Shown here in pieces: positions 7,387 to 11,979 of a DNA stretch of 11,979 bases. The number at the start of each line of letters is the position of its first letter. Within the stretch, counting starts at the first letter, position 1. The notes below the pieces were generated by a model. That model saw nothing but the letters and a program-made list of their open reading frames with translations, had not been told where the DNA came from and did no database searches. Source of the DNA: an uncultured Ruminococcus sp. (GTDB lineage Bacteria; Bacillota; Clostridia; Oscillospirales; Acutalibacteraceae); assembly GCA_902802975.1 (NCBI GenBank), contig CADCOF010000212.1, positions 1 through 11,979 of the forward strand, in the 5' to 3' direction. Made by a program: the position numbers and the translations under genes.

Positions 7387-8817
7387 CTAGGGACAGTAGA
7401 TCAGTGCTGTGTATACGGCTGTGGATAAACATGCGGCGCAGACTGCCAGGCGTTTCATTATGTTCACTATGACAAGTACGTCCGGGTTGGTGCTGTTTTC
7501 GTATCGCTGAATGAATAATCCATACGACGCGGCACCCGTGAATATCAAAGGCAGACAATACCTCATATTCTGCGTGCATATTTCGGAGTAGTTTATGCAG
7601 AATATCATGTAATTGCCGAATACTACAGCGAACATTATCGTAAGCAGTAATTTAATTTCAAGCGCAGCTGTTTCTCTTTTGCGCCATATGATTATGTTTG
7701 CCGCTGCCGCAAATACGGCACAGATTGCCGCTGAGAAAAACAGAAGAGTACACAGTGACTGCAGAGTTATCGACGATGTAAAGAACGTTCCCTCGTCAAA
7801 CATTGCGTTTTTCAGCAGGGCAATTACAGGGTTGCACTCGTCATAGGGCGCGCCCTTCCACCCCCATTGTATAAATGGAGACGCGAACTGATATATCGAA
7901 TAGTCCAGCAGACGTGTTATCGGGTCGGTTCTGATCGCCTGTTCGGAGTTGGGCGGGCACGCCGGTACGAAATTCAGCGGTACCGAGAATTTAATGTAGT
8001 TTCTCACAGGCCAGAACATTCCGATCGGAACACATATAACACCAAACACAATAAACTGCACGATGTATTTTTTCCACTGCTTAATGTTTTTGATAAATAT
8101 TACGAGAAATACTGCCGCTACTGCGGGCGCAACAAGTCCGACTGTCAGCTTTGCGAACATTCCGATTCCTATCGAAAGCGCGATGAATATTATATCAGAC
8201 AGCTTCTTTGTCTGTGACCAGCGTATCGTGAAATACAGCGACGCCATTGCCAGCATTCCCGAAAGCATGTCGTTGTTCAGCGCGCCCGATAATATTATCA
8301 AAGTCGGGTGCAGCGCGGGGATAAGCGTGCTTATTTTCAGCGCGTTTCCTTTCAGTCCGAGCCGTTTCAGCGCGAGATATGCGAATACGGCGAACAAAGA
8401 TGACCATATCGTTGAAATGAACTGGAGTACTTTTATGCCCGTTTTAAGTTCAAATCCAAGCTTTGTGATAATTGTAAGCACCGTTGCCGAAATTATATGA
8501 TGCAGCGGCGGATGATAAAACTGCCAGCATGTCCGCGGGTCAAAGTCGGGAAGGTGTCGGTTAGTCATCAAATACCAGATGTACCCGCCGTGACCGCCGT
8601 TCATTTCCTCAAATGAGTAGACGTCATGCTGCCGCGTTTCACTGTTTGTATATGTGGCGTACATGATTCGCAGCACGATACCTGTCATTATTATCAGCTT
8701 GCACGCTGCGTCATCGGTCAATCTCTTTTCACGATATAAATACAGCGCATATATCGCAGGCGAAAAAAGCATAATTGTATATACGTTCGGCAATACTATA
8801 TTAACAAAAATATCCAT
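7387..8817 (-). CDS. Polytopic GT-C-type glycosyltransferase (PMT/ArnT-like)
   Basis: This 476-aa membrane protein has about 10-11 predicted transmembrane segments. After the first helices a loop carries QHD (63-65), NGGHGGY (73-79) and WQFYHPPLHH (98-107). A luminal or extracellular acidic residue followed by a Y-H-P-P-L motif is typical of GT-C enzymes of the ArnT/protein-mannosyltransferase class, which transfer sugars from polyprenyl-phosphate donors outside the membrane. Asp65 is the best catalytic candidate. Acceptor and sugar cannot be inferred. The start is ATG 8817, 18 nt after aroK; an in-frame GTG at 8829 is an alternative, and neither has a strong ribosome site. Its place between aroK and tyrA is odd, since no shikimate step needs it. 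It may be a passenger in the operon. Confidence 0.8.
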   Translation of the reverse strand: MDIFVNIVLPNVYTIMLFSPAIYALYLYREKRLTDDAACKLIIMTGIVLRIMYATYTNSETRQHDVYSFEEMNGGHGGYIWYLMTNRHLPDFDPRTCWQFYHPPLHHIISATVLTIITKLGFELKTGIKVLQFISTIWSSLFAVFAYLALKRLGLKGNALKISTLIPALHPTLIILSGALNNDMLSGMLAMASLYFTIRWSQTKKLSDIIFIALSIGIGMFAKLTVGLVAPAVAAVFLVIFIKNIKQWKKYIVQFIVFGVICVPIGMFWPVRNYIKFSVPLNFVPACPPNSEQAIRTDPITRLLDYSIYQFASPFIQWGWKGAPYDECNPVIALLKNAMFDEGTFFTSSITLQSLCTLLFFSAAICAVFAAAANIIIWRKRETAALEIKLLLTIMFAVVFGNYMIFCINYSEICTQNMRYCLPLIFTGAASYGLFIQRYENSTNPDVLVIVNIMKRLAVCAACLSTAVYTALIYCP

Positions 8818-8835
8818 ATTCAATAACACTCGCTA

Positions 8836-9348
8836 TTAATTTAATGAGTTATAAATATTGATAATATTCAGCATTATTTTTCGTGGGGCTTCTTCGCCGT
8901 TCAGGATGTAATCTGCAGCTTTGTTGTACAGTGGCAGTCTTTTAGAAAGCAAGTCAGTGACAGCCTTTTTCTTGTCTTCGCGCATCAAAAGCGGGCGAGT
9001 GGTATCGCTTTTAAGTCTCATTAATACTATGGAAGGCGAAACATTCAGCAGAAATACTATTCCGTTCTTTTTAAGTGCAGTTACGTTTTCATCACGGAGC
9101 AGAGTGCCGCCGCCTGTTGAAATGACTGTTTTTTTCAACTCACCCAGCTCTTTGCAAATATCTGTTTCAAGTCTGCGAAAATACTCCTCACCGTGTTTTT
9201 CAAATATTTCCGAAATGCTCATGCCCTCGCGCTTTTCGATATATGAGTCTGTGTCGATAAACCTCGCGCCGAGTTTTTCAGCAGTCAGCTTTCCGATGGT
9301 GCTTTTGCCGCTTCCCATAAAGCCGCATAAAACTATATTTTTTTTCAT
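8836..9348 (-). CDS. aroK: Shikimate kinase
   Basis: This 170-aa cytosolic enzyme phosphorylates shikimate at the 3-hydroxyl with ATP. It shows the Walker A loop GFMGSGKST (9-17), the shikimate and Mg-binding DTD (32-34), Arg58, the GGG loop (79-81) and a lid arginine in RPLL (118-121). Length and motif order match the family. Its ATG overlaps the last 4 nt of aroE (ATGA arrangement), and GAGGAG about 10 nt upstream lies inside aroE. Translation is therefore likely coupled. It could equally be called aroL; the symbol follows common use. Confidence 0.96.
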   Translation of the reverse strand: MKKNIVLCGFMGSGKSTIGKLTAEKLGARFIDTDSYIEKREGMSISEIFEKHGEEYFRRLETDICKELGELKKTVISTGGGTLLRDENVTALKKNGIVFLLNVSPSIVLMRLKSDTTRPLLMREDKKKAVTDLLSKRLPLYNKAADYILNGEEAPRKIMLNIINIYNSLN

Positions 9349-10199
9349 CTTTTTGCAAGCTCCTCAAAACACTCTTTGGCGATTTGCGCTATATCCTCGG
9401 CGTTGTACCGGGAGCCGTTCCAGAAGGTTTGTGCTGCCGCCGCCTGATATACAAGCATAGTCATTCCCGTGAGCGCAGGTATGCCCGCCGCTCTCGCTTT
9501 TTTCACTATTAGCGTTTCGGAAGGATTGTACACCGCGTCAAATACGGCCTTTGAGCGTGATATAACGTTGTCGCCCACAGCGCACGCGTCACAGTTGGGG
9601 TACATTCCGATGGGCGTGGCGTTGATCAGAAGGTCGCTGTCGCCGCTGAAATCCTCCGTCACGAACACTCTTGCGGTGCCGCTGCCGAAACGCTCGTTGA
9701 TCGAATCCGCAAAAATACGGGTGTTCTCAACTGCGCTTTCGCATTCGAGCAGATTAAGCGTGCAGCCGGCCTTTGCGCATGTGTTTGCAAAAACGCGCCC
9801 AACACCTCCGCAGCCGATTATGGTCACTGTTCCATTGAGCATTATTCCGGCGTCCGCGATGGCATTGACAAAGCCGATGCCGTCTGTTGTGCAGCCCTTT
9901 GACGTAACACTGCCGCCGTTCTTTACGAATGCTATTGTATTGACGGAGCCGTAAAGTGCAGCTGTCTCGTCAAGCTCGTCTGCTAGTTTCATGACAGCCT
10001 GTTTGTGTGGGATAGTGGCGTTAAATCCGTCGAGCTGTGCAAGCGTAGTTGAGAACTGCGTGGATAAATCCTCAGGCGCAATATCGAATACGCTGTAGTC
10101 GCCGTTAATGCCTGACAGCTTCATCAATTTTGTATGTATGAACGGCGAAAGAGTGTGACCAATCGGGTGACCTATAACGCCGTAATGCTTTTTATTCAT
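9345..10199 (-). CDS. aroE: Shikimate dehydrogenase
   Basis: This 284-aa enzyme reduces 3-dehydroshikimate to shikimate with NADPH. The substrate half shows HTLSP (15-19), NATIPHK with catalytic Lys66, VNT (86-88) and TDG with Asp106. The cofactor half shows GCGGVG (129-134) and NATPIGM (193-199). All key residues are present and the length is typical. The usual NVTIPHK has Ala in place of Val, which is conservative. It lies 21 nt after the DUF3592-like gene and overlaps aroK by 4 nt. The quinate/shikimate paralogue YdiB is less likely given the shikimate-pathway neighbours. Confidence 0.96.
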   Translation of the reverse strand: MNKKHYGVIGHPIGHTLSPFIHTKLMKLSGINGDYSVFDIAPEDLSTQFSTTLAQLDGFNATIPHKQAVMKLADELDETAALYGSVNTIAFVKNGGSVTSKGCTTDGIGFVNAIADAGIMLNGTVTIIGCGGVGRVFANTCAKAGCTLNLLECESAVENTRIFADSINERFGSGTARVFVTEDFSGDSDLLINATPIGMYPNCDACAVGDNVISRSKAVFDAVYNPSETLIVKKARAAGIPALTGMTMLVYQAAAAQTFWNGSRYNAEDIAQIAKECFEELAKR

Positions 10200-10220
10200 A
10201 AATTCACGACCTTAATAATA

Positions 10221-10814
10221 TTATTTTGCAGAAATGCCTGCGGGTAAGCTGTAGTCGGTAAAGTTAATCATGGGATCGTCGGGTTTATATGTAATCTCGA
10301 TAATATCTCCCGGCATAAGTGTATTGGGAGAATAGACATAGCATTCGCCGGTATACAGATTTTCGGTGCCTTCGGGAGTAAATTCATAAAGCACCTTATA
10401 TCTGTATTTTTTGACCTCGCCGTTTTTTTTTACTTCATCGGGCGAACGGTAAACTATTTCGCTTCCGGAATATTTTTCCACAACGCTGGTAGTTTTTTTG
10501 CCTCCCGAAGAGGGCAGGGGATCGTTTTTTTTCTTTTTGTCATCTTCCTCATCGGTGTCGGGTTTTTCGTACCGTTTGATGTAGTAGGCGACCTTTGTGA
10601 CTGAAACGACAGTAGCAATGGTGTTTCTGTATGTTTTGTAGCGCATAGATGGATTTGACGGACGCTTTGTCTGTTTGTGCATCATAATGAGCAGGACAAT
10701 TGCGACAATATTGGTAATTATCACGATCGACACGAGCACAATAGTTATAACGTCTGTTAAGTGTGCGATTTCAGCCATGCGGCTGTCGATAGGTAAAGCT
10801 GCCGAAAGATACAT
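10221..10814 (-). CDS. One-TM protein with DUF3592-like cytoplasmic domain
   Basis: This 197-aa protein heads the aromatic run. A single hydrophobic helix spans about residues 21-45, preceded by an acidic short end and followed by a basic stretch (MHKQTKR, then RYKTYR). By the positive-inside rule the N-terminus is outside and the bulk is cytoplasmic. The soluble part starts with ATVVSV (67-72), has a charged low-complexity insert (84-108) rich in D, E and K, and ends with Y-x-V-x-YEF and PGDIIEITYKPDDP (168-181). That pattern resembles DUF3592, whose role is unknown. The start is ATG 10814 with AGGAG at 10826-10830 (11-nt spacer). An in-frame longer reading to 10889 would begin in the promoter. 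It lies 21 nt before aroE, so co-transcription is likely, but a role in aromatic synthesis is not shown. Confidence 0.6.
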   Translation of the reverse strand: MYLSAALPIDSRMAEIAHLTDVITIVLVSIVIITNIVAIVLLIMMHKQTKRPSNPSMRYKTYRNTIATVVSVTKVAYYIKRYEKPDTDEEDDKKKKNDPLPSSGGKKTTSVVEKYSGSEIVYRSPDEVKKNGEVKKYRYKVLYEFTPEGTENLYTGECYVYSPNTLMPGDIIEITYKPDDPMINFTDYSLPAGISAK

Positions 10815-10888
10815 GTTAATTAAAACTCCTTTCCTCCCGGGGCGGGGTTTACGGATATATGAACGCACTGCGCAATTATACAAATACA

Positions 10889-10917
10889 ATTATACACAAA
10901 TAAAGAAAGTATGTCAA
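10889..10917 (-). promoter_or_regulatory. Consensus promoter of the aromatic gene run
   Basis: On the minus strand TTGACA (10912-10917) and TATAAT (10889-10894) are both perfect and 17 bp apart. A second TATAAT-like word at 10875-10880 lies in a partial duplication of the first. The leader to the first ATG is only about 65 nt, too short for a T-box or similar riboswitch, so initiation looks constitutive or repressor-controlled. Confidence 0.85.
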
Positions 10918-11036
10918 CACCATTCGGATTTGCACACGAACTTTAATATGCGGGCAGGCAGTACGCACATATACAAAATATTTGGTAATAATGTAAAGCC
11001 CGCGTCTAACAACAAAGGAGTCGTGCCGGGGGTGCG

Positions 11037-11053
11037 GGTCTCCAGTGGAGACC
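11037..11053. repeat. Strong hairpin GGTCTCC-AGT-GGAGACC
   Basis: A perfect 7-bp stem with a 3-nt loop lies just left of the 20-bp array. GGGTCTC at 11036-11042 also has an inverted partner GAGACCC at 11189-11195, beyond the array. The array is thus bracketed by an inverted repeat, as is GCACCGTT (11068-11075) with AACGGTGC (11198-11205). Confidence 0.7.
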
Positions 11054-11070
11054 TCGTCGAAGTCGAAGCA

Positions 11071-11170
11071 CCGTTAGGAACGGCTCCCAGCCGTTGGGAA
11101 CGGCTCCCAGCCGTTGGGAACGGCTCCCGGCCGTTGGGAACGGCTCCCGACCGTTGGGAACGGCTCCCAG
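11071..11170. repeat. Five 20-bp tandem units with alternating hairpins
   Basis: The unit CCGTTGGGAACGGCTCCCAG is repeated at 11071, 11091, 11111, 11131 and 11151, with one to two changes per copy. Each period contains CCGTT-GGG-AACGG and, across the junction, CGGCT-CCC-AGCCG: two 5-bp hairpins with complementary GGG and CCC loops. Units are contiguous with no spacers, so this is not a CRISPR array. Confidence 0.92.
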
Positions 11171-11354
11171 CCGACCGAGCCGGCAGGTGAGACCCACAAC
11201 GGTGCACGCGTGCAAAAAAGCTACTACACGAAAAAATCAAAATGCGTATCGGGAGCAGCGGCACGCTGTATGTAATAACAGTCAAAAATATAGACAGAAC
11301 ACTATCATAAACAGTGCATATTGATGAATTATTGAAAAAATATGAAAAAGTATC

Positions 11355-11383
11355 TTGACAAATGTGCAGTTTCCTAATATTAT
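11355..11383 (+). promoter_or_regulatory. acpP promoter
   Basis: A perfect -35 TTGACA (11355-11360) and -10 TATTAT (11378-11383, five of six) are 17 bp apart. The -10 abuts the first of three inverted repeats, so a repressor bound there would block initiation. Confidence 0.82.
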
Positions 11384-11425
11384 TAGCGTAGTGCTAATTG
11401 GCAATTAGGTGCCTATTTGATAGGC
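11382..11425 (+). promoter_or_regulatory. Three stacked inverted repeats in the acpP leader (candidate operator)
   Basis: ATTAGC-GTAGT-GCTAAT (11382-11398) overlaps the -10 edge and the expected start site. It overlaps CTAATTG-G-CAATTAG (11394-11408), and GCCTAT-TTG-ATAGGC (11411-11425) ends just before the ribosome site. All three have perfect arms. The first two look like sites for a dimeric repressor such as a fatty-acid regulator (FapR or FabT type; not matched to a known consensus), and the third could be an RNA hairpin. Confidence 0.6.
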
Positions 11426-11444
11426 GAGGGGGGAAATAACAGCT

Positions 11445-11681
11445 ATGGTATTTGAGAAGATCAGATCAATTCTTGCAGAGCAATTCAGCGAAGATGAGAG
11501 TTCTATCACAATGTCAACCGATCTTGCGGAGGATCTGGGTGCGGATTCCCTTGATTTAGCCGATGTCCTTATGGCGATCGAGGATGAATTTGAAGTGGAG
11601 GTTCTCGATGAGGATCTTGAAAGCATCAAGACCGTTGGGGATATCGTTGAATACATTGAAAATAACAGCAATAATGACTAA
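11445..11681 (+). CDS. acpP: Acyl carrier protein
   Basis: This 78-aa acidic protein carries growing acyl chains in fatty acid synthesis on a 4'-phosphopantetheine arm. The arm attaches to Ser35 in the GADSLDL motif (32-38). Helix II (DSLDLADVLMAIEDEF) and the acidic surface match type II ACPs that dock with synthesis enzymes, and the length is typical. The start ATG follows AGGGGGG (11427-11433) with an 11-nt spacer. It stands alone with its own promoter and terminator, so it is probably a single-gene transcript. A carrier protein for another pathway (for example a secondary-metabolite or D-alanyl carrier) is less likely because no such genes are nearby. Confidence 0.94.
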   Translation: MVFEKIRSILAEQFSEDESSITMSTDLAEDLGADSLDLADVLMAIEDEFEVEVLDEDLESIKTVGDIVEYIENNSNND

Positions 11682-11717
11682 TGCCCATTTTTGTTGAAAA
11701 TCAATTAATTACAAATA

Positions 11718-11769
11718 CCGACTGTATAAGTATTCCGTGAGAACCGGACTTGTGCAGTCGGCGTTTTTT
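11718..11769 (+). terminator. acpP terminator
   Basis: CCGACTG (11718-11724) pairs with CAGTCGG (11755-11761), with further inner pairing (AAGT/ACTT, CCG/CGG) in the loop. It is followed by TTTTTT at 11764-11769. It lies 37 nt after the acpP stop codon. Confidence 0.88.
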
Positions 11770-11806
11770 GTAAGACGAGTATCTATAGTAGTAAACGTAT
11801 TAAGTT

Positions 11807-11862
11807 GGTAGTTAGTAGTTAGTGGTTAGTGGTTAGTAGTTAGTAGTTAGTAGTTAGTAGTT
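11807..11862 (+). repeat. Eight tandem AGTAGTT heptamers
   Basis: Eight 7-bp units run from 11807 to 11862: one GGTAGTT, one AGTAGTT, two AGTGGTT and four AGTAGTT. Degenerate forms (AGATGAT, AGTTAGATG) continue to about 11880. This is a simple-sequence repeat in non-coding DNA. Confidence 0.9.
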
Positions 11863-11930
11863 AGATGATAGTTAGATGTTAGATTTATAGTGAACGTCAT
11901 TGAAAAAATCCTATTAAGAACATTTATGAG

Positions 11931-11979
11931 TGCGGAGTTCAATTCGCAATTCGAAATGCGGAATTCAATTCGCAATTCG
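11931..11979 (+). repeat. GCGGAATTC/AATTCGC repeats at the right edge
   Basis: A 23-bp unit at 11931-11953 recurs at 11957-11979 with one difference (period 26). It contains TGCGGA and CAATTCGCAATTCG. It resembles the repeats at 122-158 and 938-970 and probably continues beyond the window. Confidence 0.75.

Larger units (their letters stand above)
10918..11354. other. Non-coding region between divergent promoters
   Basis: No gene is credible here. The left part (10930-11030) is AT-rich and contains TTGCACACGAACTTT (10930-10944), a near copy of a word at 7285-7299. A markedly GC-rich island spans about 11021-11215 and holds a hairpin, a 20-bp tandem array and a 12-bp palindrome TGCACGCGTGCA (11203-11214). 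The right part (11216-11354) is AT-rich, with nothing recognised before the acpP promoter. Open frames across the island in several phases arise because the repeat lacks stop codons. Confidence 0.65.

Noticed and set aside
10815..10888. T-box or other riboswitch ahead of the aromatic run
   Set aside because: The leader from the promoter to the first gene is too short and shows no T-box sequence or terminator.
11071..11170. Possible CRISPR array
   Set aside because: Units are contiguous and near-identical with no unique spacers, and no cas genes are present.
10914..11324. Overlapping open frames across the 20-bp array, with 20-residue peptide repeats on both strands
   Set aside because: They arise because the 20-bp unit lacks stop codons in any frame. 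There is no ribosome site and no recognisable domain, and several frames are open at once.

Overview
The window looks like chromosome from a low-to-mid GC Gram-positive anaerobe of class Clostridia, probably Oscillospiraceae/Ruminococcaceae. This is inferred from purine-rich ribosome binding sites, a receiver-like/ANTAR regulator, the clostridial style of the AroC, AroA and PheA motifs, and short A/T-rich dispersed repeats between genes. No rRNA, tRNA, CRISPR array, transposase or phage gene was seen.

Layout. 1-225: a non-coding left edge with a degenerate repeat and a good promoter. 226-888 (+): a membrane protein resembling CPBP-type CAAX proteases. A bidirectional terminator (about 903-937) separates it from a convergent YegS/DagK-type lipid kinase (1054-1947, -). 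1948-2247 is non-coding and holds a compact element (1985-2097) with 15-bp perfect terminal inverted repeats and a flanking 7-bp direct repeat, which looks like a small MITE. 2248-10814 (-) is one long gene run. In transcription order it reads: a one-TM DUF3592-like protein, aroE, aroK, a polytopic GT-C-type glycosyltransferase, tyrA, aroA, aroC, pheA (chorismate mutase/prephenate dehydratase/ACT) and an ANTAR regulator with a degenerate receiver. A consensus promoter (TTGACA, 17 bp, TATAAT) at 10889-10917 precedes the run. 10918-11354 is non-coding, with a GC-rich island of five 20-bp tandem units that can fold into alternating hairpins. 11445-11681 (+) is acyl carrier protein, with its own promoter, three stacked inverted repeats in the leader and a terminator. 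11770-11979 holds heptamer and GCGGAATT-type repeats.

Function. The minus-strand run encodes 3-dehydroshikimate to chorismate (aroE, aroK, aroA, aroC) and the first steps from chorismate to phenylalanine and tyrosine (pheA, tyrA). The earlier enzymes (DAHP synthase, dehydroquinate synthase, dehydroquinase) are not here. The membrane glycosyltransferase, DUF3592-like protein and ANTAR regulator are not classical pathway members, and their place in the run is the main functional question. I see no convincing new defence or mobile system. The most unusual material is non-coding: the MITE-like element, the alternating-hairpin array and the acpP leader.
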